Assembly (NCBI GenBank): GCA_031002005.1
Contig: JARYHS010013631.1
Coordinates: 64,663,832 to 64,727,831, forward strand
Direction: 5' to 3'
Source: Vandiemenella viatica
Lineage: Eukaryota; Arthropoda; Insecta; Orthoptera; Morabidae
DNA: 64,000 nucleotides
Under the pieces are notes generated by a model. The model was not told the DNA's origin. It worked only from the letters and a program-made list of their open reading frames with translations, and did no database searches. The position numbers and the translations under genes are program-made. This document shows, piece after piece, positions 30,361 to 40,679 of the stretch; position 1 is the stretch's first letter; every line of letters begins with the position of its first letter.

Positions 30361-32154
30361 GGGGTAAAGAGCCGGGTCCCGATGGTATATCGTTAAGAGT
30401 ATTTTCTGAATACGCAGAGGATATTGAACCATTTCTGTCCGATATATTCCATAAATCATTAGAAGAGAGAAAAGTACATTCTAGCTGGAAAATAGCCCAG
30501 GTAATTCCTGTTTTTAAGAAAGGAGATCGGAGTGATCCTAGGAATTATTGACCCATATCTCTAACATCGGTCTGCAGCAGAATTCTGGAACATGTCATAT
30601 GCTCGAACATTATGAAGTTTCTAGATGAGAACGAGTTACTTACACCGCCTCAACATGGATTTTGGAAGAAGAGATCGTGTGAAACACAATTAGCCCTATT
30701 TTCCCATGACGTAATGAAAGTTATCAATGCAGGTTCGCAAGTTGATGCAGTTTTTTTGGATTTTCAGAAAGCTTTTGATTCTGTGGCACACAACTGACTT
30801 TTAGCGAAGATTTGAGCTTACGGTCTTTTGGCTCAGATTTGCAAATGGATACTTGATTTTGAAAACTGGTCGATCACAGTATGTTGTTGTTGATGGGGAA
30901 GCTCTTCTAAGATAAATGTTACTTTGGGCATTCCTCACAGAAGTGTAATAGGTCCACTTCTTATCTTAGTATTTATAAACGATCTAGGTGACAACGTCAA
31001 ATGCTGGTTGCGATTGTTTGCCAATGATGTGGTTATCTATAGGGAAATAAGGTGCTCCGACGATTGCTTAGAAATTCATCACGATTTGGATGCTATTTTC
31101 AATTGGTGCCGTAAATGGCAGATTACACTAAATTGCAAAAAGTGCAAGGCAATGCAGATATGTAACAAGAAGAATCAGTTTGTTCACTAGAACAAAATAA
31201 ACAATTCAGCTGTTGACACGGTTGATTCCCTGAAGTATCTGGGAGTGATAGTACAAAGCAACATGAAATGGGACATGCACATAACTTCTGTCGTAGGAAG
31301 GCTAATTCTAAATTATGATTCATACAGGGGCGTAGCTACTACGGGGCTAGGCGGTGCAGTGCACTGGGGCCCCTACGCTTAGGGGGCCCTCAAGCATACC
31401 TCAGGGGGCACCCAAGCGCACCTCTGGGAGCCCCAAGCGCACCTCAGGGGTCCCCCAACCACACATCTGGGAGCCCCAAGTGCAGTTCAGATGGTGCACG
31501 GGCCTTCACGGCAAACTAGCGACCTCTTTTTTTTTAGCTCTACCATCGCATACGGGGGCCCTGAGACATTGCGAGCCCCTCACTAAGGGCCCTCACTGCT
31601 CAGGGGGCCCCTACCAGTAACACAAAGCAAAAAAAAAAGTTCGCCCATCTGGCCTGAGGGTCCAAAATAATTTTTTGCACTGGGGCCCTTGTTGACTTAG
31701 CTACGCCACTGGATTCATAGGTCATATTTTGAGGAATTGTAATGCTCATAGAAAGGAAATAGCGTATAATACACTAGTGCGCCCGCATCTGGATTACTGT
31801 TGCGGGGTTTGGGATCCGTATCGCAAGGTTCTGATTGACTCAGTGGAGAGGGTGCAGAGGAGAGCCACTAGATTCGTGACTTGTTGTTACAGCCCTTATG
31901 AAAGCGTCAGAGAATTGATTCATAGATTGGGCTGGGATAGTTTGGAAGACAGACGATGTAGTTCGTGTTCGAATTTATTGGAGAATATGCGAAAAAATTT
32001 TAATTTCGAGTGCAATGAAATACTTCTTCCACCAACCTATTTAGGTCGCAATGACCGGAGGGATAAGATTAGAGAAATAAGATGCCGTACTGATGCTTTT
32101 TTGTATTCCTTCCTTCCTCGCAGTATTCGGGAATGGAATGGGCGGGTTTAGGAT
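30361..32154 (+). pseudogene. LINE-A reverse transcriptase and C-terminal domain
   Basis: The blocks are, in order: EPGPDGISLRVFSEYA, IPVFKKGDRSDPRNY, PPQHGFWKKRSCETQLALF, DAVFLDFQKAFDSVAHN (palm motif A with catalytic Asp), IGPLLILVFINDLGDN (motif B region) and LFANDVVIYREI (motif C, where the usual FADD is FAND, a lost catalytic Asp). Past the MITE come LVRPHLDYCCGVWDPY, RVQRRATRFVT and FLPRSIREWNGRV. Frameshifts occur near 30550, 30800 and 31190. Confidence 0.85.
31325..31711. mobile_element. 387-bp hAT MITE
   Basis: The termini are CAGGGGCGTAGCTACTACGG and, inverted, CAGTGGCGTAGCTAAGTCAA. It is flanked by the 8-bp duplication GATTCATA (31317-31324 and 31712-31719). Both subterminal zones have CTGGGGCCC/GGGGCCC blocks. 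Removing it restores a LINE-A sequence collinear with other copies. It is non-coding and needs a hAT transposase in trans. Confidence 0.94.
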
Positions 32155-32685
32155 TGGTGCTTAGCACCCTCTGCCACCCACAATATTTGTGACCTGCAGA
32201 GTATGGATGTAGATGTAGATACATAGCACCTTGGAATTGTTTGCAGTAATACCTATTGCAATACATAACATCAGTCCTGCTTTTGGATGGTTAACTTTTA
32301 ACGGTTTACTTTAACTTGAGTTAAATTTGCAAAAAATTAATGCTTTAACGATTATTGAAGTTAACTTTTTAGGTAGCGGATTAACGATTAACAAAGTTAA
32401 CTTTTCGATTAACTGTGCCCACCTATGTCACTTAAGTTATACTGTAAAGTGTGCAAGCAAATAACTTAATCAGTTTTTATTCCTGGAGTACCCTACCCCA
32501 ACAAATGACACGACACAAATAACAACATCCCATGTTACTGGCTTGAATTCAATTGTCCATTGTTTAACATTAGTCACAACACAATAACTACACCAGTAAA
32601 AATTTTCATTGTTTACAATGGAATATACAGAGCCACATGCGTAAAAGATATGTTTCCTGCACCAATAACTAATAAAATATCCAAC

Positions 32686-32781
32686 CTTAACAGTGTCCAG
32701 GCACTGGGTAAAGCAGCAAGCACCAGCTGCTGCAACACCTCCCATCCACCAAGATGACATACGTTGCTCTAATTCCGCCAT
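32686..32781 (-). CDS. Mitochondrial dicarboxylate carrier-like protein, exon 1
   Basis: It encodes residues 1-32: MAELEQRMSSWWMGGVAAAG then ACCFTQCLDTVK. The first transmembrane helix with the G-x-A-xxG pattern and the start of the carrier signature match SLC25A10 family N-termini (MAE...GGLAS-x-GAACxTHPLDLLK). The start ATG at 32781 has good context (GAAGACATGG). The exon ends AAG at 32686 with a GT donor at 32684-32685, phase 0, joining exon 2 at 328-483. The signature P-x-[DE]-x-x-[KR] reads CLDTVK here: Pro is Cys while the Asp and Lys that form the matrix salt-bridge network are kept. Mitochondrial inner membrane location follows from the family. Confidence 0.85.
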
Positions 32782-33447
32782 GTCTTCTGTCACTGCAACA
32801 GTTTTACTGCATCATGTTTCAAACTGAAAACTTTAATGCCATTTCTCATTGTAGTATTGCAAAAATAAACTAATTTGAAGAAGAATTAAGAACTAGTAAT
32901 ACACATAATTTAAAGCTGCCTTCCAAATTTTACAGAAAACAGGATCTGTAGTTAAAATTATTTCCAGTTTACTTGTATGTATTCAAACCTATTATTAATT
33001 CAAATAAAACACTATGTCAAGTAAAAATTTTCTTTCATCACTTTTGCATTACACAAAGTAAATTATTCAGTTCACCCTTCGTTAATTTATTAAAGTCACT
33101 GACTCACCTATAAATGAAAACATTTCTAAATAATTATTGCTATTCACTCTCCTCTCTCACTTTAGTCTTATTATAAAAAGTTATCTTCCTTTTCAATATT
33201 AGGGCTGGCGGTCCATTATATTCCCTCTCCATCATTTAGTTGGTATTCCAGACATTTATTATCCTCAAGGATATAATGAGGATCTGCTGTAAAATTCTGC
33301 TTTTATACATCCCTTCTATTTGTTGATTCCACTTTATCCACATATTGCACTGTTGTAATTTATTTATTAATGTTTTCTATTTCATATGATATAGCAGTTT
33401 GTACAGAAATGCTTAACTTTTAGGTTTCCGTTTGCTGTGAGTAAGTA
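32782..33447 (-). promoter_or_regulatory. 5' flank of the carrier gene
   Basis: This must contain the 5' UTR and core promoter if exon 1 is the first exon. It is AT-rich and I could not identify a convincing TATA box or initiator. A mariner element begins 667 bp upstream of the start codon. Confidence 0.35.
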
Positions 33448-34718
33448 CGAGGTAGATCCGATAAGTACTTAGCCTCTATTCCTGATCGCGCCACTGTCGC
33501 CAGAGAAATTTTTTATCATGAAGCATTATCAATAGCATTATCTTAGACAACTATTGTTAAAATTTCAGCCAAATCGGACTCACAGTTTTGTTTTGATCAC
33601 GTGTGAAAGTGGAAAAAGAGCAATATTGGGTGGTGATTTGATTCTTGTTTTTGTAAGGAAAATTGTGCAGCGAAATCAAAGAGCACTTGGGTGCTGTGTA
33701 CGGTAACTATTCTCCTTTGATGGCGACTGTTAGAAATTGGTTTAATGAGTTTCAATGTGGTCGCATGTCGGTTTTTGATGAGTCACGCCCAGATGTCCCG
33801 AAAATGGTTACCATGGAGGATAACATGACAAAAATCCACGATCTCATATTGTCAGACTGCCAATTGAAGGTGCGTGAGATTGCTGGGACAGTAGGCATCT
33901 CAAAAGACCGCATGGGTCATATCTTGCATGAAATTTTGGGCATGAGAAAGCTGTCGGCGTATTGAGTGTCACGTTTTCTCACTCCAGACAACAAGCGCAA
34001 CTGTGAAACCACTTCACAGCAGTATTTGATGCTTTATAAGTGCAATTCTGAAGGAGTTTTTGTGTCATTACATGACCGCCGATGTAACATGGATCCAGTG
34101 GTAAACACCAGAAACCAAGGAACAGTCAAAACAGTGGACTTTACCCGGCAAACGTGCTCTGAACAAGGCAAAGACTGTCCCATCGGCCAGAAGGGTGATG
34201 GACCACCGTTTACTGCGATTCAAAAGGTGTGATCTACACCGACTATCTGGAGAAGGGCAAACCGATCACAGGGCTTTATTATGCCAAATTATTGGGCTGA
34301 TTCGATGCTGAATTGCAGAAAAAATGGCACCATTTGGTGAAGAAAAAAAAGCGCTCTTCCACCATGACAGCGCACCGGCTCACACCTTCGCTGTCACCAT
34401 GGCCAAATTGGGCTACGAACTGTTGCCCCATCCACTGTATTCTCCAGATTTGGTCCCTTGCGACTTCTTTTTGTTTCCAAACTTGAAGAAGACACTCACC
34501 AGGCAGAAATTTGAGTCGAACGAGTAGGTTATTGCTGCCACGGAGGCCTACTTTGCAGATCTCCAGAAAACATATTTTTCAGACAGGTTAAAGAAGTTTG
34601 AGCATCGCTGGGCCAAGTTTATCAAGCTAAACGGAGACTATGTTGAGAAATAAATCGCTACTTTTCCAAAATTTTCGTTTTTTCTTTTGTAGGTTAAGTA
34701 CTTATCGGACCACCCTCC
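33448..34718 (+). mobile_element. mariner element (1271 bp, decayed)
   Basis: Terminal repeats share GGTCCGATAAGTACTTAACC-type sequence (left GAGGTAGATCCGATAAGTAC, right inverted GAGGGTGGTCCGATAAGTAC) and are flanked by TA at 33446-33447 and 34719-34720. Length and content are typical of mariner. The transposase is broken. Confidence 0.92.
33663..34653 (+). pseudogene. mariner transposase
   Basis: The N-terminal part reads SPLMATVRNWFNEFQCGR then KVREIAGTVGISKDRMGHIL (two HTH motifs and linker), then LTPDNKRNC (usual RVPHxLTxxQKxxR). The catalytic part has LFHHDSAPAHTF and YSPDLVPCDFFLFPNLKK (DD34D type), then RWAKFIKLNGDYVEK. There is an in-frame stop at 33963-33965, a frameshifted middle and further stops near 34230 and 34526. 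The Asp-Asp spacing is about 31 instead of 34, implying a small deletion. Non-functional. Confidence 0.88.
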
Positions 34719-34720
34719 TA

Positions 34721-35025
34721 TACATTGTTTGTGCCTGCAGCACAACACATGACACTCAGCTACAGCTGGGGATGGAGGTTTTCCACAGGATGGGTCAGCA
34801 GTCGGCAGACACTCAATAGTGGGCAAAGTGAAGCAAGTTTACGAGAAGAGTTGACACGTCTGTGAACCGGGAAGTTATGACATTTAATAGCAACTATTGG
34901 CCAGAGTAGTCACTGAACTTGCAGGTGCAAGGTTAATTTGTTCTAGATTGAGTCAATTGCAAAATCACAAGTGCTTGGCAGCAAAGGCACAAAGGTCAAT
35001 TTAAAAAATTGTTATAACCTAACTC
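34721..35025. other. Spacer right of mariner
   Basis: No recognised coding sequence or repeat border. Confidence 0.4.
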
Positions 35026-35195
35026 TTTGAAGTTATAAATAGCCAACCAGCAAACCAGTGGTTTGACAGCAAATCACACTAGAAATCTAACATGATACAG
35101 AACAGGACAGAAAAAAAGAACCTGTACACCCAACCAAAACCTGTGATCTAGCAGTTGCTACCTGTGACAAAAGAGTAACCACATACACATGTTTA
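35026..35195. repeat. Repeat block A, copy 1
   Basis: It starts AAGTTATAAATAGCCAACCA and is collinear with 40572-40675 (AAGTTATAAATAGCCATATA, GATAGAGCCTGTAAT, AGTAACCACATAC). It is probably part of the same element as the coiled-coil ORF at 37077, because the two blocks also occur together near 40.3-40.7 kb. Confidence 0.6.
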
Positions 35196-35789
35196 AGATG
35201 GCTTCCATAACAGTGGACACACAGATGGTAATTGGAAACAATGCGAATGGAGCTTATCACCGGTAGCAGAACAAAGATGGAATATCTTTCATATTTCTTG
35301 TTTTCCAAATCTGGTAGCCATGTGTTAGCATTGTAAATAATGTTGATCTTTAAAGGTAGAGTTTTGTTTTTATATTCTTTGATTGTCTGCTAATGATCGT
35401 GAATAGATTTTTTTGTAACAACTAGAATTTTTAGTCACGTTTCTTCTATATGGTGATGCAAAGTGAGTATTTTTTTTAATAGTTACTCCAAAGTAGTTGT
35501 GATAATACTTCTAAGGTGTCTGCTAATTAAAATTTCTTAAGTGATGGGTTTTTTTACGGGTGAAGTATATGGCTGTTGGAGTTTGTTGTTATTTTGTTTT
35601 GTTTGCTTCAATTTTCTATTTTCAATATCTGATTTTGCAGTTTGGTGATGTTTTCAAAGTGTTTGCTTGCTATCATATAAATTATAACATCAATGGCAAA
35701 TTGGAAAAGTTATTTATGGTTGGAATGTTGTTTACATAGATATTAAATACCAGAAGTCTGATATGTAACAAAAATGTGCCACAGAAAGC

Positions 35790-36260
35790 AAGGGAGTAAT
35801 TTATTGCACATACCATGTTGTATGGTGCTGTAACCTGGACAATGAAGAACTGGCACATCAGCAAGATACAAGAAAGTTAGATGTAATTTCTAAGAAGCAG
35901 AATGAGTGTTACTTGAATAGACAGAATAAGGAATAAAAGAATTAGACATGCAGTAAAAGATGAATCCCAACAGTAAATGTTAGAGAACACCAAAACGAAG
36001 ATGATATGGGCATGCAAAGAGACTGGAGAAGTAGACAATGCCAAGAAAAATCCATTAAATAAAGATGCATGGTAAATGACCCAGAGGAAGACCAAGGGAT
36101 GGGTGGCTGAAAGGAGTGTGTGTAGAAGATAGGAGAAGACTAAACCAAAGTTGTGACAGAGATGGTGGGAATAAAGAAAAAAATTTGTGAGGCTTGTGCA
36201 CAAAGCGGATCCAGCCAGTAGCTGAAAACTGTTGAGGATGATGATGAGGTGCTAATTCTG
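35790..36260 (+). pseudogene. LINE 3' end (R1/RTE-like C-terminus)
   Basis: Degenerate plus-strand frames read TWTMKNWHISKIQES (usual AETWTLTKRHxxRLxAxE), DRIRNKRIRHAVKD, then GHAKRLEK...MPRK, PRGRPRDGWLKGVCVEDRRR, and a closing LCTKRIQPVAEN followed by a (GATGAT)-type tail at 36238-36248. This is the GRPR-containing C-terminal region of APE-type LINEs. 5' truncated. Confidence 0.7.
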
Positions 36261-36289
36261 ATCCTTGTGGGACTTCTGTCTTCAATTTG

Positions 36290-37030
36290 GGTGTTTTGAA
36301 TCATACTCCTTGTATGTCTCCATAAAAGGTTCTTTTACTCAAAAAAATATTCTGTGCAGTCTTTTACTGTATCGGATTTAAGTGGCACATATTATAAGAA
36401 TTTTTGCATTGTTAAAAACTACTGCTTAGGTTTGCAGAGATTAATTTTAATTTAATTTAATTGCAATGGAGCACATGCTCCGGTGGCAATTTAAACTATT
36501 GCTTATATCTTTCACCAGATGTAGCAGCCACACTCTTGCTGATTACAAGATTGGAAGCTGTACTGTTACTTTTCTTTGTTTCACAAGTAATCACTGTATT
36601 CTTGTCAGCACCAATCTTCCAAACATTTTCATTTTTGAATTACACAGATTAACTGGTCTGTTGTTGGCAGATATGGATGAGTTTTCTTCTTATTTTTGGG
36701 ATTGGTATTACTTTTTTCTAGAATACAGAGAAATAGGATTTTTGGATACAACTATTAAATATTTGTGTTGGTAACACTAATCCCTTCTTTGGCTGGGTGG
36801 TGAATGAGTAAATCAGCATTGACCATATAAACACTGAGTCAAGAACACAAGTAAATGGACCATTACAAGAAGAAATCAGCTATTTTTTTTAAAGAGACGT
36901 GCTGAGGTTTTAGTTCTTTTTTATTGTTTTTAAATCTAACATAACCTGGTCTTGCTGGTACAAGTGTGTGTGAGTCTGCTCTTTTGTTCTTGGCTTTCTT
37001 TGGGGGGGGGGCTTGTTTACACTATTATTT
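36290..37030. other. Unassigned sequence with G-run
   Basis: No domain recognised. A run of nine G's lies at about 37002-37010. Confidence 0.4.
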
Positions 37031-37076
37031 TTGCTAGGAAAAAAATATTAACAAAACTGGAGAAAGTTGTTCTGAT

Positions 37077-37814
37077 GTGAGTGAAATATTTGTCGATGGA
37101 CCAGTTGAAACAAATTTTGAGTTTATGGCAAATTTCAATAATAAATTTGTGGAGATTGAAGAAAGTCTAGAGGGAATCAGCTCCTATTTCCAACACCAAA
37201 AAGGAAAATTGGGTGATGTGGAACCTGAATTAACTGATTTGACAGTAGCAGTAGGAGGATTACAGTCCAAAGTTATGGAAGTGGATTCCCTTCTCAAAGT
37301 TCTGACACAGAGTTTCATCTTATACAATATAGTGGATAAGAAACTACTTAATCATAATGGGAAGATTAACCAAGTAAAAGGTGAGATCACATTAGAGAAT
37401 GTAGACACTGATCAGGTAAATGGTGCGGTCTCTCAAGTAAAAGAATTTGTCAATAAGTTGCAGAGAAATTGGTTTAATTTTTTAAAAGTATTTGTGGATA
37501 CATAGACTATCTTCAGAAAATTGCTAATAGATCACTGAGAAATGTTATTGCATCAGAAGGTAATATCTTTGGCTCCTAACCATCTCAAACCTGAAACAAA
37601 ATTTGCGGAAATTCAACTTAGCACACTACAAGAACCTATGCTTCATGATAAGGTAGACTTTAATGTAAAGAACAATGTGATTAAAAAATGTGTGACCTTT
37701 GACTCCTGTGTAAAGAAAGTTTACGAACTGTGTGGGATGAACACAATGGTAATTATTAGAGAGAAATCGAAAGGTAAATACGAATACAATGAAGAAGGAA
37801 AAGTAGTATTGTAA
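37077..37814 (+). pseudogene. Unknown coiled-coil ORF, broken
   Basis: Two plus-strand open frames (37077-37505 and 37542-37814) are separated by stops. The first is dominated by helical, heptad-like sequence (KFVEIEESLEGISSYFQHQK, LTVAVGGLQSKVMEVDSLLK). The second (HLKPETKFAEIQLS...KCVTFDSCVKKVYELCGMNT) has no known domain. Its 5' part is repeated at 40301-40442, showing that it is part of a mobile repeat. I do not recognise the family. By style it could be a gag-like or ORF1-like retroelement protein. Confidence 0.45.
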
Positions 37815-37892
37815 TATTTTGTAAAATTACAATAATATTACATTATTTGATTAGTATGGGTGTAGGATGAGCAATGCAATAAGTAGTACAAT

Positions 37893-38188
37893 GTAGTGGT
37901 CTGGTGGCTCAGGGGTTAAGGAGTCTGACTGGAGATCGAGAGGTCCCCAGTTCGAATCGGCGGGGATTTTCATAGGCACTTAACCCGGCCTTCACCTCTG
38001 ATGCAGCTTGTTGTGTAATGTGAAGTACATCAGAACGCTTCCATGGTTCGAATTCCACATTAAACTGTAGGTCCCCTATACCTGGCAGGATTGCTGGGCT
38101 AGGTTAAGGTGGCTATGACAGGGGCGGAATGCGCAGCCAATAGAAACACTGTCGCCAGGTCATTACTACCCCACGGAATTATTATATT
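37893..38188 (+). mobile_element. tRNA-derived SINE-3
   Basis: The tRNA-like head is GGTGGCTCAGGGGTTAAGGA (A-box region) with a B box AGTTCGAATC at 37949-37958. The 296-bp element is flanked by the 11-bp duplication AGTAGTACAAT (37882-37892 and 38189-38199). A second TTCGAATTCC motif occurs near 38048. Unlike SINE-1 and SINE-2, there is no long A-tail. Confidence 0.88.
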
Positions 38189-38199
38189 AGTAGTACAAT

Positions 38200-39507
38200 T
38201 ATTATTTGTGCCTACGTGAATTGCCAGTGATGCTGGTGGCCAGGCAGTCAAACACTCAGCTTAAAAAAAGAACCCCGAGAAGCATCGTTCCCCTAACAAT
38301 GACCCAAGGGGATAGACCCTCGTCACCTGTCGACAAGTGAAAGCTTCAATAGGGACATTGCCATAAGAGCAGAATATTTATATGCGTCCCACATTCACCA
38401 TGGATAATTCCATATTTGTGACATTTTAAAGTTTGCAAAGATTTATGGAGACAAGACTCAAGTGACCGTAGTGAAATGAGACATGGTTAAATATATATTT
38501 GCCAAATGATCATTTTCTCACATAAACATGCGAGACAATGACAGGCTATCTGTTAGACAGAAAAATTTGATATCTGTGATTCTATGAAATTTGGACATGG
38601 AGGGAAATCTCACAGCCAATAAGAATAAAGTTGTGTGGAGGATGCAAGATTGTGACCCTCTAATGGCAAAATTAGTTAATTTTAGTTACTGTTTTGTTTA
38701 AAACATTTTTTCATGTCTGAACATAACTGAAGATGGCAGTGGCAGAGATGAAACGGGATTGGAGTGAATACATGCGAGCAGAGAGAAGGGGAGTGGAACC
38801 CAGGAGGTGGAAGGCAAAGATTGCAACGGGGACTCAACTAATGAATCTGGAGGCAACAGGTCATTGAGATGAGCTGGCAGCCATCAAGAGGTGACAAGTA
38901 CAGTGTGATAAGTGTTTATGTCCACATTGGCACAAGTGTCACTCAAGTTGGTTTGAGTGAAGATAGAGATACTGGTGTGCTCACTCCATTGATGACTTAT
39001 GGTAAACATGCATACTGTGAACTGCTCTAAAATTCGAAGGAGCTCTCTTGTGCAAATAATAACCCTGGTGAGGAAACTCGCACATAAGTCTCTCAATCTG
39101 CCAAACACTCATGAGTTTTAACCGGAGCATATATTTCAAATAACACTTTGTTTGTAGTAAAATCAACAATGTGCCTTTGTCTAATTTTTTTTTATTATTA
39201 ATCAGTTTGCTTGTATATGGTAAACGTTGAATTGCTAGCCAAGATGATATGTTCACTTTGTGTGTTTGCAAATGTAATTCACTGATGTTCATTTGTAATG
39301 TAGGCATAGGTGTAGTGTTTACTTACTATTGTCATCAAAATAATTTCAACCACCATTGTCCAATGTTTAATTGAGTTCAAATTAAATTGCCAGGTTATAG
39401 CAATTTTAGATTATTCATGCTGCTATGCATTTTAATTAAAGAACCCTAAATTATCAATTTTTGCTACCTGATATTATCAAAATTCAATTCATATGTATAA
39501 ATTAAAA
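38200..39507. other. Unassigned spacer
   Basis: No recognisable domain, terminal repeat or RNA gene. 38210-38340 has the look of a repeat (GCTGGTGGCCAGGCAG, GGGGATAGACCCTCG) but I could not classify it. Confidence 0.4.
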
Positions 39508-39712
39508 ATAACCCATCACTTACGACGGATGAAGGCAGGAGGGCAAGATGATTCATGTGGTGGGTCAAGATGTGATCACATCTTTCCCCTGCCATATGTC
39601 TCACCTCTCACATGACTAAGTTTTCTCACTGAAATATTGTGCAATTTGTGTTTGTGTTTTCTACATGTTCATCTTGCCCTCCTGCCTTCATCTATGGTAA
39701 GTGGTGGGTTAT
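39508..39712. mobile_element. 205-bp foldback MITE
   Basis: The left arm ATAACCCATCACTTACGACG plus GATGAAGGCAGGAGGGCAAG pairs with the right end (inverted ATAACCCACCACTTACCATA plus GATGAAGGCAGGAGGGCAAG), about 44 nt with few mismatches. The interior TTTCCCCTGCCATATGTCTC is shared with the copy at 613-935. No target duplication longer than 2-3 bp was seen, so the superfamily is unclear. Confidence 0.85.
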
Positions 39713-40294
39713 TTTCCCCTATCCTATCTTACTTTTAGTGCCCAATGGAAGTTTCTTTATTTCCATTATCCATATGTGTAAATTAAGACACTGCTGACAA
39801 CATGTCACATTACAGCATAAAAAAGAAACCATTTCACATCAGGGAAATGATGCTTTTGTACCAGAAAGAGGTAATCAGTAAAGAATATTGTAATTCTGAG
39901 TAAGAAAATTAAATCATTCAATCAAATTTTCCTGTTTGGAGTATTCCTATAATTGTACAAAGAATAAATTCATTATTAGTATTCATTATTATTATTATTA
40001 TTATGTAGTTTTATGTATATAAAGTTCCATTTTCCAAGAAAGAAACCGGGTAAATTATTAGACTGACAATCTGAATATTTAATAAATGAATGGTAAAGGA
40101 TCATTTCTTTTGTTGTGTATAAAACTGGTTGTCATATTTTAATATCAGTGTACATAAACTGTGGTATGGTGAACGTAATGAATATTTTATATATATCATG
40201 TTACCAATCAAATGAAAAAATTACTTTCTTGCTGAAAAAACACTAAATTCAAGAAACACGTACACTGAAATAAAAACATCTTTAATATACCTGT

Positions 40295-40675
40295 ATATTG
40301 CATCGGAAGGTAGTATCTTTGACTCCTAACCATCTCAAACCTAAAGCAAAATTTGCTGAAATTAAATTTGGTGCACCACAAGAACCTGTGCTTTATGATA
40401 AGGTAGACTTTAATGTAAAGAATGATGTGATTAAAAAATATACATATGTATATGTCATGTTTTATGTTTAAATGAATCGGTGTACACAGAGTTCATTTTA
40501 TCTAGGATGAGCTAATTGTAATGTGGCAAGAGACATTTAAATAAAAAGCTATTACCCAAATCATCAAAATTATTCAAGTTATAAATAGCCATATAGCAAA
40601 CCGTACAAGAAAACTAGTATGACACAGAAAAGGATAGAGCCTGTAATCCAACAATGACTACAGTAACCACATACT
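40295..40675 (+). repeat. Repeat blocks B and A, second copy
   Basis: 40301-40442 matches 37550-37690 (TCTTTGACTCCTAACCATCT, GATAAGGTAGACTTTAATGT, GTGATTAAAAAAT). 40572-40675 matches 35026-35195. Here the order is B then A, while in the first copy A precedes B, as expected if block A is in a terminal repeat and B at the 3' end of an internal region. Confidence 0.6.
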
Positions 40676-40679
40676 GTTG

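Larger units (their letters stand above)
30334..32225 (+). mobile_element. LINE-A: Jockey/CR1-type, 5'-truncated copy
   Basis: It starts within the RT fingers and ends in the family 3' sequence GGTGCTTAGCACCCTCTGCC followed by (GTAGAT)n. It is inserted in hAT-3 and itself interrupted by a 387-bp hAT MITE (31325-31711). Stops and frameshifts scattered through it show it is inactive. The 5' boundary is approximate. Confidence 0.82.
29370..32426 (+). mobile_element. hAT-3 DNA transposon (interrupted)
   Basis: The right end (32280-32426) is packed with GTTAA/TTAAC repeats and, inverted, reads AGGTGGGCACAGTTAATCG. The left region (29370-29500) has the same GTTAAC-rich subterminal pattern. The actual left TIR tip is missing or masked by the SINE-2. 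A plus-strand transposase fragment at about 30180-30333 supports hAT. A LINE-A copy fills 30334-32225. Borders are approximate. Confidence 0.68.
484..32685 (-). other. Giant first intron (~32.2 kb) of the carrier gene
   Basis: This intron is inferred from collinear, same-strand exons with matching phase 0 ends. The donor is AAG|GTTGG (weak at +3/+4, G at +5) and the acceptor is TTTCAG. It is filled with nested transposons on both strands, many with readable target-site duplications, which accounts for much of its length. No other host exon was recognised inside it. Confidence 0.8.
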
